A stretch of DNA of 64,000 bases from Adhaeribacter pallidiroseus (lineage in GTDB: Bacteria > Bacteroidota > Bacteroidia > Cytophagales > Hymenobacteraceae), in contig NZ_QASA01000001.1 of NCBI RefSeq assembly GCF_003340495.1, positions 5,828,001 to 5,892,000 of the forward strand, written 5' to 3'. The position numbers were made by a program, and so were the translations under genes. Shown here one piece after another: positions 51,610 to 60,236 of the stretch. Under the pieces are notes generated by a model, which had not been told where the DNA came from, made no database searches, and saw only the letters and a list, made by a program, of their open reading frames with translations. The stretch's first letter is position 1. Each line of letters begins with the position of its first letter.

Positions 51610-53529
51610 ATGATCCGCTTAAACTTACTCGAAGAAACCCGTTTTGAAAAGCTACCCGTTACGGTTTACCCCGATCAGCACATTGCCTCGAAGCAAGTAG
51701 CCCGCCGCATTTGCGAACTTATCCGCCGGAAGCAGCAAAACGGAGAAACCACCGTGCTGGGTCTGGCTACCGGTGCCACCCCGGTGGGGGTCTACGCCGA
51801 ACTGGTTCGGCTGCACCGCGAAGAAGGCTTAAGCTTCCGGAATGTGATTACGTTTAACCTGGACGAGTATTATCCCATGAAGCCCACCGCGCCGCAAAGC
51901 TACGTGACGTTCATGAACGAAAACTTATTCGACCACATTGATATTCCGCGGGAAAACATCAACATTCCGAACGGAACCTTGCCGCTGGAAGAAATTCCGG
52001 CTTTTTGTTTAGAGTACGAGCGCAAAATAGAAGATTTAGGTGGCCTGGATCTGCAAATATTAGGGATTGGCCGGACGGGGCACATTGGTTTTAACGAACC
52101 CGGTTCGGCGCCGAACTCCGGTACCCGCCTGGTAACCCTCGACGATCTGACCCGCCGCGATGCTTCCCGCGATTTTGGCGGGAAAGAAAACGTGCCGACC
52201 AAAGCCATTACCATGGGCATCGGTACTATTTTCAAAGCCCGCGAAATTATTTTGATGGCCTGGAACCGCAAAAAAGCGCCGATTATTAAAAAAGCGGTAG
52301 AAGGCGAAATGTCCAGCGAAGTACCGGCTACTTTTTTGCAGCTTTCAGATAGTGTAGAGTTTGTGCTGGACGAAGATGCCGCTGCCGAACTAACCCGTTT
52401 TGATACGCCGTGGCAGGTAAAAGATTGCGTCTGGGACGAGCAAATGACCAAAAAAGCGGTTATCTGGTTATCGCGGTTGTTAAACAAACCGATCTTAAAA
52501 CTGACCGAAGAAGATTACAACAACCACGGCATGGCCCAACTGGCCGTCGAAAAAGGACCGGCTTACAACATCAATATTCACGTTTTCAATAAAATACAGC
52601 ATACCATTACGGGCTGGCCGGGCGGTAAACCTGATTCCGATGATTCGCAGCGGCCGGAACGGGCCAACCCGGCGAAAAAGCGCGTCATTATTTTCTCGCC
52701 GCACCCCGACGATGATGTGATTTCCATGGGGGGTACGTTTATCCGGTTAGTAGACCAGAAGCACGATGTGCACGTGGCTTACCAAACCTCCGGCAACACC
52801 GCAGTGTGGGACGACGATGTGCTGCGCTACATGGAATTTGCCATTGATTTTAACGCCAGCATTGGGGAAGACAACAGCAAGTTTCACCAAATCTACGAGG
52901 ATATGCGGCAGTTTTTCGAGCATAAACAACCCAACCAGGTAGATACCCGCGAGATCCGCGACGTGAAAGGCTTTATCCGGAAAACCGAAGCTATTTCGGG
53001 TGCCCGTTACGCGGGTTTAGCCGACGACCATATTCACTTTATGGCTTTGCCGTTTTACGAAACCGGTAAAACCAACAAAAACCCGGTTACCGACCGCGAC
53101 ATTGAGTTGACCATGGAGTTGTTGCAACAAGTAAAGCCGCACCAGATTTTTGCCGCCGGCGATTTTGCCGACCCACACGGCACGCACATTGTTTGTTTCC
53201 GGATTATCCTGGAAGCGTTAAAACGCCTGCAAAAAACCGAAAACTGGACCCAGGATTGCTGGTTATGGATGTACCGCGGTGCCTGGCACGAGTTCGAAAC
53301 CCACGAAATTGAAATGGCTGTACCGCTGTCGCCGCAGGAAGTGGAACGTAAACGCAACGCTATTTTTAAACACCAGTCGCAGAAAGACCGGCCCGTATTC
53401 CCCGGCGACGATGCCCGGGAGTTTTGGGTACGCGCCGCCGAGCGCAACCGCGAAACTGCGAAAATCTACGATAAGCTGGGACTGGCCGATTACGAAGCCA
53501 TGGAAGCATTCGTACGCTGGAAATTTTAA
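51610..53529 (+). CDS. nagB: Glucosamine-6-phosphate deaminase fused to PIG-L-type deacetylase
   Basis: 639 residues. The N-terminal deaminase (about 1-270) has VLGLATGATPVGVYAELVRL, VITFNLDEYYPM (catalytic Asp), GIGRTGHIGFNEPGS and TKAITMGIGTIFKAREI. After a linker (about 330-355) comes the LmbE/PIG-L domain: IIFSPHPDDDVISMGGTFIRL (zinc-binding HPDDD), DARYAGLADDHIHFM-type strand, and GDFADPHGTHIVCFRIILEAL with the catalytic AHPxHxH-equivalent DPHGTH. It converts glucosamine-6-phosphate to fructose-6-phosphate and ammonia; the attached PIG-L domain may remove acetyl groups from the amino sugar first (inference). This fusion is widespread in Bacteroidota. Preceded by the ROK regulator. Confidence 0.93.
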   Translation: MIRLNLLEETRFEKLPVTVYPDQHIASKQVARRICELIRRKQQNGETTVLGLATGATPVGVYAELVRLHREEGLSFRNVITFNLDEYYPMKPTAPQSYVTFMNENLFDHIDIPRENINIPNGTLPLEEIPAFCLEYERKIEDLGGLDLQILGIGRTGHIGFNEPGSAPNSGTRLVTLDDLTRRDASRDFGGKENVPTKAITMGIGTIFKAREIILMAWNRKKAPIIKKAVEGEMSSEVPATFLQLSDSVEFVLDEDAAAELTRFDTPWQVKDCVWDEQMTKKAVIWLSRLLNKPILKLTEEDYNNHGMAQLAVEKGPAYNINIHVFNKIQHTITGWPGGKPDSDDSQRPERANPAKKRVIIFSPHPDDDVISMGGTFIRLVDQKHDVHVAYQTSGNTAVWDDDVLRYMEFAIDFNASIGEDNSKFHQIYEDMRQFFEHKQPNQVDTREIRDVKGFIRKTEAISGARYAGLADDHIHFMALPFYETGKTNKNPVTDRDIELTMELLQQVKPHQIFAAGDFADPHGTHIVCFRIILEALKRLQKTENWTQDCWLWMYRGAWHEFETHEIEMAVPLSPQEVERKRNAIFKHQSQKDRPVFPGDDAREFWVRAAERNRETAKIYDKLGLADYEAMEAFVRWKF

Positions 53530-53628
53530 AAAATTTTAATTCAAAGCTTGTACCAAGGTTGATAAAGCTGGTTGGGAAGACACAACCAGCGGCACTACAA
53601 CGCAATTAGAACAAGTAACGCAAATGCC

Positions 53629-53657
53629 GCCGTTTGTGTCTGCACAAACGGCTTTTT
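53629..53657 (+). terminator. Terminator after the nagB fusion gene
   Basis: GCCGTTTGTG (53629-53638) / CACAAACGGC (53643-53652) followed by TTTTT. It may serve the convergent hydrolase gene as well. Confidence 0.88.
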
Positions 53658-53691
53658 AAAAATCACCTTCCTGTTAACCTTAAGAGATAAA

Positions 53692-54555
53692 TCAGGCAGG
53701 TGATTCTGTTTTTATAAAGTCCAAAATCAAGTTATTAACTACATCCGGTTGTTCGTGGTGCAGCCAATGCGTAGCCTTATCCAGAAATTCTAAGCGGCCA
53801 TCGCGGCATTGGTCGATGCTGGGCTGGGCCATGGCGGCGCTTAAAAATTTATCTTGCTTGCCCCAAATCAATAAAGTAGGTACGTTTATTTTATCTTTAC
53901 CCGTGAGCGGATCGTATTTGTAAGCCCGGTACCAGTTAATCATGGATCGCAGCGCACCGGGTTGTTGCCAGGCTTTTTTGTACAAGGCCAGGGTTTGGCG
54001 CGAAAAGGTGTGGGGCCAAGCCGTTTGCACCACCGAGCTTTCTAAAATTTTAAAATGGAAAGCCCGGCAAAGCCACTCCGGTAAAAAAGGCACCTGAAAG
54101 AACCCGACGTACCAGCTGCGCAACCGTTGCCGTCCGCTATTTTTTAAATGTTCGTGTAATACCACCGGGTGCGGCATATTCAGAATAATTAGTTTGTGTA
54201 TTAGTTCGGGATAATGCTGTGCCATGGCCCAGGCTACGGCACCGCCCCAATCGTGGCCAACTAAGTAAACCTGCCCGGTCGTTAATTGCCGGATTAAAGC
54301 GGCTATGTCGGCGGTGAGGTGGGTTAGCGTATACGCTTTTACTTTTTGAGGTTTGCTGCTGCGGTTATAACCGCGTTGGTCGGGCGCTACCGCGTAAAAA
54401 CCTTGTTCCGCGAAGAACAAAAGTTGCTGCCGCCACGACAGTCCTATTTCGGGAAACCCGTGTAAAAACAAAAGCAGGGGTTGATTAGCAGCGCCGGCGG
54501 TGGTTACTTGCAGCTGCACGTTGTTTACCGCGTATATTTTTTGAGTTAAGGTCAT
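53692..54555 (-). CDS. Alpha/beta hydrolase, epoxide-hydrolase-like
   Basis: The frame opens at a TTG (54600), but ATG 54555 (MTLTQKIYAVNNVQLQV) is the likely start: 287 residues. Oxyanion HGFPE (LFLHGFPEIGLSWRQQL), nucleophile elbow VGHDWGGAVAWAMA (Asp as in epoxide hydrolases and haloalkane dehalogenases), acid/support strand PTLLIWGKQDKFL, and catalytic His in ATHWLHHEQPDVV. The YFQVPFLP-like cap residues also fit the soluble epoxide hydrolase group. Cytosolic. Substrate unknown. Monocistronic, convergent with the nagB fusion. Confidence 0.87.
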   Translation of the reverse strand: MTLTQKIYAVNNVQLQVTTAGAANQPLLLFLHGFPEIGLSWRQQLLFFAEQGFYAVAPDQRGYNRSSKPQKVKAYTLTHLTADIAALIRQLTTGQVYLVGHDWGGAVAWAMAQHYPELIHKLIILNMPHPVVLHEHLKNSGRQRLRSWYVGFFQVPFLPEWLCRAFHFKILESSVVQTAWPHTFSRQTLALYKKAWQQPGALRSMINWYRAYKYDPLTGKDKINVPTLLIWGKQDKFLSAAMAQPSIDQCRDGRLEFLDKATHWLHHEQPDVVNNLILDFIKTESPA

Positions 54556-54745
54556 AGGTAAACGTACTGCAAAAGGCGGCTTCGGGATATAGGCGGGCAA
54601 TAAGAAAATAGTAAATTTAACTCGAATTTTAAAAAACAGGTTTGTAGCCGTCTACGCGAAATAGATTTTAGACGTAAACTGAAAAATTGATTTTTTACGT
54701 AGCCAATTAAACCATCCCGGATAAAAATTTAAAAAACTTACCCCA

Positions 54746-55351
54746 ATGATACAAACTATTATTTTCGATTTAGGCGGCGTGCTGATCGACTGGAACCCCG
54801 AGTATTTGTACCGCAAGCTGTTTACCGATGAAACCGAAATGCGGCATTTCCTGGAAAATGTGTGTACCCCCGATTGGAACGAAGAACAAGACGGCGGCCG
54901 CACCATCCGGGAAGCCACCGATTACCTGCTCGCCAAACACCCGGAACACGCCGAAAATATCCGCGCTTTTTACAATCGTTGGCCCGAAATGCTGGGTGGC
55001 GCTATTGCGGGTACCGTGGCTATTTTTAAAGAATTAAAAGAAACCGGCAAATACCAGTTTTACGCGCTTACCAACTGGTCTGCCGAAACGTTTCCGGTGG
55101 CGCTGGAACAATTCGATTTCTTGGGTTGGTTTGACGGCATCGTGGTGTCGGGTACCGAAAAAGACCGCAAACCCTTTGCTTCTTTCTACCAAACCTTATT
55201 AAATCGCTACCAGGTACACCCTGAAGAAGCCATTTTTATTGATGATAACTTGCGTAACATACGTGCCGCCGAGGCTTTGGGAATTGCTTCTATTCCGTTT
55301 ACTACGCCGGAAGCGTTGCGCGCCGACCTACAAGCGCGCGGCATTTTATAA
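54746..55351 (+). CDS. HAD-superfamily phosphatase/dehalogenase-like
   Basis: 201 residues. HAD motif I IIFDLGGVLIDWNPEYL (nucleophile Asp 9), motif II FYALTNWSAE, motif III Lys in GTEKDRKPFASFY, motif IV AIFIDDNLRNIRAAEALG. The cap is the small alpha-helical C1 type inserted after motif I (about residues 20-90), as in the HAD-IA group with sugar-phosphate and haloacid substrates. Acts on a small phosphorylated metabolite in the cytosol; which one is unknown. Monocistronic. Confidence 0.9.
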   Translation: MIQTIIFDLGGVLIDWNPEYLYRKLFTDETEMRHFLENVCTPDWNEEQDGGRTIREATDYLLAKHPEHAENIRAFYNRWPEMLGGAIAGTVAIFKELKETGKYQFYALTNWSAETFPVALEQFDFLGWFDGIVVSGTEKDRKPFASFYQTLLNRYQVHPEEAIFIDDNLRNIRAAEALGIASIPFTTPEALRADLQARGIL

Positions 55352-55476
55352 AAATACCAGCTGGCCGATAATGTTTTTTTAAATTTAAGGATATAAGTTA
55401 GCGGTTGCAGCTAGGCGCGCCAATACAGTTTAACGGTATTGTTTTTAAACGGATTAGTTACCAGCTACCTCTAGTT

Positions 55477-55527
55477 GCACTCTCTTTAAACACCGTGGCA
55501 AGTAATCATTAAGTTTAAAGAGAGTGC
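55477..55527 (+). terminator. 15-bp perfect inverted repeat after the HAD gene
   Basis: GCACTCTCTTTAAAC (55477-55491) / GTTTAAAGAGAGTGC (55513-55527), loop 21 nt, no T tract after it. Terminator or mRNA-stabilising hairpin. Confidence 0.55.
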
Positions 55528-55603
55528 TTATGCATAATGGTGCCTGAATAAATTAAAAGAAACCAGCCGGCTTTATTTCGGCAAAATCGGGTAAATAACC
55601 TCG

Positions 55604-56281
55604 TTACAGTTCGCGATATTTCATGCGGAGCAGCCCTTTTACCGGTGCGGCCGGGTTAAGGCCGGGTTCTGCGGGATAAATCCGGGTCATCAGGGCATTT
55701 ATTTCAAAAATAACTTCCAGGGTTTTTACCTGGCCTAATACCGGGTCGGGTTCGGTTCCTTCGATTAACTCCGTAATTTTTAGATAACTGGTAGCATCCT
55801 GCGCGTAATCGGCCCCATAAAAGCTGTAATTTTTGTCGTCCCGCATCTGCAACCTGAAGCCTGTGGTAACATCCCGATGGAGCATGGATAGAAGAATCTT
55901 ATTACCCACGGCGAGTTTTTCTTTTACCCGGTCATAAGGGTAGTAACTTTTAACCGCCGCTGGCAAGTCAGTATCAGCGATATAATCGTTGCTGTATTTA
56001 ATTAAAGGTAACTCTACTATGATGCTATATCCGTTAAGCGTATCCGCCACGGTGAAGCTATGAAGAATATAGGAACCATCCTGGGGGGCAGAAGGGCCTT
56101 TAACCGAATTATTGGCGATAATGTTGGTTTTACCAAATTGCCACCCGTTGGGCATCGTGCCCGTATAGCCAACAGATTGTAATTGCATCTGTCGCTGCGT
56201 TCCCTCCGGATCTTTAGCGCAGCCAAAAAGAAGCACTACAATTAGAGTGGTTAACAGCTGGGTAAATTTTCGATTTTTCAT
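55604..56281 (-). CDS. Predicted lipoprotein, paralogue A
   Basis: 225 residues. SPII signal LLTTLIVVLLFGCAKDPEG (acylated Cys at about 21). The mature domain shares with the neighbour (56388-57077) the pattern QLQS(V/I)G(Y/F)(T/S)GT(M/L)P(N/E)G..FGKT, QDGSYILHSF-type strand, (A/T)DTL, ELPL/DLPQ, Y-x-Y-D-(R/K)-V-K-(E/Q)-K-L, the invariant ELIEGTEPDPVLG(Q/S)VKTLEVIF, and terminal GLLRMKYRE. No family known to me. Last gene of an ECF-sigma operon; periplasmic or outer-membrane lipid-anchored (inference). Confidence 0.75.
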   Translation of the reverse strand: MKNRKFTQLLTTLIVVLLFGCAKDPEGTQRQMQLQSVGYTGTMPNGWQFGKTNIIANNSVKGPSAPQDGSYILHSFTVADTLNGYSIIVELPLIKYSNDYIADTDLPAAVKSYYPYDRVKEKLAVGNKILLSMLHRDVTTGFRLQMRDDKNYSFYGADYAQDATSYLKITELIEGTEPDPVLGQVKTLEVIFEINALMTRIYPAEPGLNPAAPVKGLLRMKYREL

Positions 56282-56387
56282 AAAAGCAGGAAAGTTGTAG
56301 CTAAACTATTTGGAAAGGCTGTGCTGCTGGATTATAGCAATGGCGAATGTAATAAAATGACTTCGTGAAACTGTTTAAGAGTTTTTG

Positions 56388-57077
56388 CTAAAACTCCCGG
56401 TATTTCATTCTTAAAAGCCCGGTCATTTTGGTAGGAGGCTTGGGTACCGCTGATTGGGGATCATACATTTTTATATCCAGGTCGAATATTACTTCCAAGG
56501 TTTTAACACTGCCCAAAACCGGGTCGGGTTCGGTTCCTTCTACTAATTCTACAACTTTTAAAAAACTGCCTGTTTGATTCGGGCCTTGGGAAACAAAGCC
56601 GGTGTAGTTGGTATTGTTATGTATTTGTATTCCGAAACTGCTGGTATCGGCATTAGCGGTATTAAAGCCGTACAAAATTTTATCTCCCATGCGGAGTTTC
56701 TGCTTTACTTTATCGTAAGCATAATATTGCCGGGCGATCTGTTTTAATTCACTCCCGTCGTCTTCGTGACCCAGAATAAAGGCAGGGCTGTATTTAACTT
56801 GCGGTAAATCCATGCTAATGCTAACGTTGCTGAGCGTATCCGTAATAACTAAGCCATGGTAAATAAAGGAACCATCCTGCGAGTTAGCAGAACCACCTAC
56901 GGCGTTGGTAGCTACCAGACCGGTTTTGCCGAAATCCATACCTTCGGGCAGCGTGCCGGAAAAGCCGATAGATTCTATTTGGAGCCGCTTCGGGGAGTTA
57001 TCTTCTGCCGGGTCGCAGGCGAAAAGAAATAGCACCATGAAAGCAGCTAAAAGATGGGTAAGCATTTTACTTTTCAT
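56388..57077 (-). CDS. Predicted lipoprotein, paralogue B
   Basis: 229 residues. SPII signal THLLAAFMVLFLFACDPAED (acylated Cys at about 21). Tandem paralogue of the downstream gene: shares VELVEGTEPDPVLGSVKTLEVIF and GLLRMKYREF but diverges in the middle loop (GHEDDGSELKQIARQYYAYDKV). Probably arose by tandem duplication. It sits 40 nt after the anti-sigma-like gene and is likely co-transcribed. Function unknown; surface or periplasmic lipoprotein under envelope-stress or nutrient control (inference). Confidence 0.75.
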   Translation of the reverse strand: MKSKMLTHLLAAFMVLFLFACDPAEDNSPKRLQIESIGFSGTLPEGMDFGKTGLVATNAVGGSANSQDGSFIYHGLVITDTLSNVSISMDLPQVKYSPAFILGHEDDGSELKQIARQYYAYDKVKQKLRMGDKILYGFNTANADTSSFGIQIHNNTNYTGFVSQGPNQTGSFLKVVELVEGTEPDPVLGSVKTLEVIFDLDIKMYDPQSAVPKPPTKMTGLLRMKYREF

Positions 57078-57118
57078 ATTTAAATTGATTTTTTTAAATT
57101 TTTAAGAAGATTGGGAGC

Positions 57119-58459
57119 CTACCGGGTAGTTTTGGTTGGGTCTGGTGCGCGGCTGAAACGGCGTTTAAAGGTTAGCTGCAACCCAAAAGTATAAGGCCGC
57201 AAGCGAAAGGGCTCTTGCTTTCGGTAAATAGAACCAAGGTAATACGTGAAAGTGGGCATTAGCCGGCCCTCAAAAAGGCTACCTAAAGGCTTGCTAAACC
57301 CCAAGCCCACCGCTACGTGGTAATTTGCTGGCGCGAGTAAATTGCGGCGGGTAGATTCGCTGGAATCTTGCCATTGCCCGTTGTAGGATTGGTAGGTTTT
57401 CCCAGTGAGCAGCCAATTAGCTCCTCCTGCTACGGTAACATTAAACTTGCTTTTGGAGCGTTCCCGGAAGTAATACGTTAAGCCAACTTGCGTTCTTCCG
57501 TAATGGTAGGTACTAACAAGTTGCCGGGTGTTCTGCAAAGAATTAAAAACGGGGCTATCATTCTGGTAGGTAAAGTTTTCTTTTAGTTTTAACCAGGCAA
57601 TAGTTGCTTCCCAGTGTAATGGCGTAGTAATGGGTTTGCTGACCAGCAAGCCTAGTTCCAACCCAAATCGCTCGGCACTTCCGTGATGGCGGTTTTTTAA
57701 ATAAGTGGCAAACAAGCTGTCCGGCGCATGCGACACCACTGACCTAAAGGCGTAATTAGGTGCCACTAAAAATCCTAACAACCAATCTTCTTTTTTTTCT
57801 TTTTGGCTTTTATTGGGTGAAGTAACCAGTGGCTTAACCCCCGCCGAATCGGACTTACTGCGTACTGCTTGCTGTAGTTTAGTAGCGGAATCTGCGGCAA
57901 CGGCTTGCTCCTTGGTGGTATAAACGCTGTCTTCAGAATTTTGGGTAGTGAAATTAATAATTACTTGTTCTGTAGATCTTGTTTTTTCGGTGACTCTCGT
58001 GGCCTTCGAAACTCCAGGGAGAGCTTGGTATTTTTCTGATTTTACAGTGCGCTGGTTAATGGCTCTGGCCGTTGATTTGTTCGGCTTCCTCGTAAAGTTT
58101 AAGGGTGGGTTTAAAGCTGGAGCGAGCGGCCAGGTTAATGGGTTATTTTTTAAATTTTTTCGGGTGATAACGGGTTTAGCAAGTTGCAACGGGCGGCCTG
58201 AAGTTTTTAGATTAGCTTGGTTATTATGCTCCCCAACCTGAATTGGTTTGCCCGCTAATTGCTGGTTCTGCTGCTTCGAAAAATTTAAAAAAAGCAAAAG
58301 TCCCAGTACTAATAAGCTGCCACCTACCCACCAATATGCCCGAAATTGTTTTCGGGGTTTTATTTCGGTTTTAATATCATCCCAGGCCGTAGCCGGCGGC
58401 TCCATTTCGAGCTGCGCCATTTTACGCCGTATTATTTCCAGTTCTTTATCGGTTAGCAT
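57119..58459 (-). CDS. Anti-sigma-like / outer-membrane-like protein coupled to ECF sigma
   Basis: 446 residues. A short cytoplasmic N terminus (MLTDKELEIIRRKMAQLEMEPPATAWDDIKTEI) resembles the sigma-binding part of Bacteroidota anti-sigma proteins. One transmembrane helix (YWWVGGSLLVLGLLLFLNF, about 43-61) and a long low-complexity periplasmic linker follow. The C-terminal ~200 residues have alternating strands like a small outer-membrane barrel (YHYGRTQVGLTYYFRER, FNVTVAGGANWLLTGKTYQSYNG, YRPYTFGLQLTFKRRF). The start overlaps the end of the sigma gene (ATGCTAA). It probably holds the ECF factor at the membrane and senses an envelope state (inference). The TM-plus-barrel-like fusion is common in this phylum. 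Confidence 0.75.
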   Translation of the reverse strand: MLTDKELEIIRRKMAQLEMEPPATAWDDIKTEIKPRKQFRAYWWVGGSLLVLGLLLFLNFSKQQNQQLAGKPIQVGEHNNQANLKTSGRPLQLAKPVITRKNLKNNPLTWPLAPALNPPLNFTRKPNKSTARAINQRTVKSEKYQALPGVSKATRVTEKTRSTEQVIINFTTQNSEDSVYTTKEQAVAADSATKLQQAVRSKSDSAGVKPLVTSPNKSQKEKKEDWLLGFLVAPNYAFRSVVSHAPDSLFATYLKNRHHGSAERFGLELGLLVSKPITTPLHWEATIAWLKLKENFTYQNDSPVFNSLQNTRQLVSTYHYGRTQVGLTYYFRERSKSKFNVTVAGGANWLLTGKTYQSYNGQWQDSSESTRRNLLAPANYHVAVGLGFSKPLGSLFEGRLMPTFTYYLGSIYRKQEPFRLRPYTFGLQLTFKRRFSRAPDPTKTTR

Positions 58460-58995
58460 GATTTAGTAATGGAGTACTTCTGCAAAATCTTTTTTAAGTA
58501 AACTTTGGCTTTGGTTAACTGCGACCGCGATGTAGCCTCGGCGATGCGCAGCATTGCGCTGATTTCCTGGTGCGAGTAACCTTCGAGCACGTACAGGTTA
58601 AATATTATTTTGTAACCGGCCGGCAACAGGTTAATTAAAACCAATAGTTCTTGTTCCGATATAGCGTCGAGCACATTATCCTCGGCGGGTAAAGTTTCTT
58701 CGATGGAGCTGTAATCGAGCTGGTCCTGGTATTTGCGATTGCTGTGGTAAAAATTAATAGCAGTGTTCACAAAAATGCGCCGCATCCAGCCTTCCAAAGA
58801 GCCGCCCTGGTACGTTTTTAACTGCCGGAAAACTTTAATAAAAGCCTCCTGGAAAATATCCTCGGCTTCGGGCCGCGAAGAAGTGTACCGGACGCAGATG
58901 GCCATCATGCGCCGGGAATAAAGCTGAAATAACTTTTCCTGGAAAGCTGGTTTTTCCTTTTTACAACCGGCAATAATTTCCGCTTCCGAATACAA
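58453..58995 (-). CDS. ECF-type RNA polymerase sigma factor
   Basis: 180 residues. Region 2 around MAICVRYTSSRPEAEDIFQEAFIKVFRQLKTYQGGSLEGWMRRIFVNTAINFYH (conserved DIFQEAFIKVFR and W-x-R-R-I-x-x-N). Region 4 has LLPAGYKIIFNLYVLEGYSHQEISAMLRIAEATSRSQLTKAKVYLKK. Directs RNA polymerase to a specific promoter set. Overlaps the anti-sigma-like gene by 7 nt; the two lipoproteins follow. The four genes form one operon. Confidence 0.93.
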   Translation of the reverse strand: MYSEAEIIAGCKKEKPAFQEKLFQLYSRRMMAICVRYTSSRPEAEDIFQEAFIKVFRQLKTYQGGSLEGWMRRIFVNTAINFYHSNRKYQDQLDYSSIEETLPAEDNVLDAISEQELLVLINLLPAGYKIIFNLYVLEGYSHQEISAMLRIAEATSRSQLTKAKVYLKKILQKYSITKSC

Positions 58996-59201
58996 AATAG
59001 AACGCTATTATAATCTGATATTTTGGTTCAAGGCAATTAAGTGGGAGTTCTATATACAAGACAAGCTAAACTATAATGATGCTGCTTGGTCCATTAAAAT
59101 TTTTTGAGGATAAAGCCTACGGGAAAAGGCACCCCGCGCATAGGAGTAAGATTACTTTTGTATAGACCCGGCTTACCAGAAAATGCCTTGTAAGTCCGAT
59201 T

Positions 59202-59979
59202 TTAATAAATCAGACTTTCTTTTTTAAGGCAATGGGGCAACATTTTTAAAAAAGGCCGGCACTTATCGTAATTTAATTCATAATAGTTACTACCCAGGTG
59301 TATATGCTGGTAGTAGGCCACCTGATGATCTTTGTAGTATTTTTCGGAAGGAATTTGCCAGTACTGGTTACCTAATTTTGCGGCTAAAAACCATTTTCTA
59401 AAAGACGGGTTGCCCGGCCATTACCATCCTGCAATGGATGAATATGGGCTAACTTTAAATGAATAAGAGAAGCATAATAAAATGCTTCTGCTGGTGAAAG
59501 AGTTTGTTGTAGTAAAAAAGCAATTTGCCGGAAGAACTCCTGCATTGTTTCTTTTACAAATTCAGGTTCAATAGCTAGGTAAACCAACCCGGATACGCTA
59601 AATACGCCTATTTTATCCGTTCTGCATTTGCCTCTTTTACTAGCGATAACCGGCGTTTTAGCTACTATTTTATGGCAATTCAGAAAGTTTTTCTCGTTCA
59701 AACTATTTTTTTGCACCCATTCGTAAGCCGCAACCAGGTTATCAATTTCTTGTAATACTTTCGGCGGTTTAAATTTTTGAGCAGAAAATTTAAACCGCCG
59801 AAAGTATTTAAGTCAATGCGGTTGCCTTCAATATTAGCAGAATAAACCGCCGAAGCTTGCGTAGCGTAACTTAAATTCCCCGTTTGTTCCTTAAAATCAA
59901 AATTAGCCGCCAGCTTTTCTATATCTTTTCCAATTTGCTCGTGATATTCTTGAAAATACTTTCTATCAGTAATATTCAT
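59202..59979 (-). pseudogene. Fic-domain protein, broken by two frameshifts
   Basis: Three reading-frame pieces. Piece 1 (from 59979) starts MNITDRKYFQEYHEQIGK and contains the inhibitory-helix motif SANIEGN, then fails at a perfect 24-bp palindrome (59755-59809). Piece 2 reads KFKPPKVLQEIDNLVAAYEWVQKN, then the active site HIHPLQDGNGRATRLLE (Fic motif HPxxDGNGRxxR intact). Piece 3 continues in another frame as KWFLAAKLGNQYWQIPSEKYYKD and stops at 59202; one missing A in GAAAATGG explains the second shift. An intact version would transfer AMP (or another nucleotide part) to target proteins. As it stands no full protein is made. Confidence 0.85.
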
Positions 59980-60236
59980 TCCTTTTGTTTACAAGTTTGA
60001 ATTGCAGAAGGTTTATTATACCAAAAGAATTAAGCATTGGGCAAAATTTGATGTTAATTGAGAGAATAAATATCTTCTGACTGATTGTTAAAGGTTTTTT
60101 ATTCTATACCTTAGCCTTTGATGTTAATATTGGACGTTTATAATGATTGTGTCTTCTGATTTGCAATATTTGTTTAAACTTATGATTAATTTTTTATAAT
60201 TTAAAACTTATGATTTTTATAGTTCTATTAATTAAT

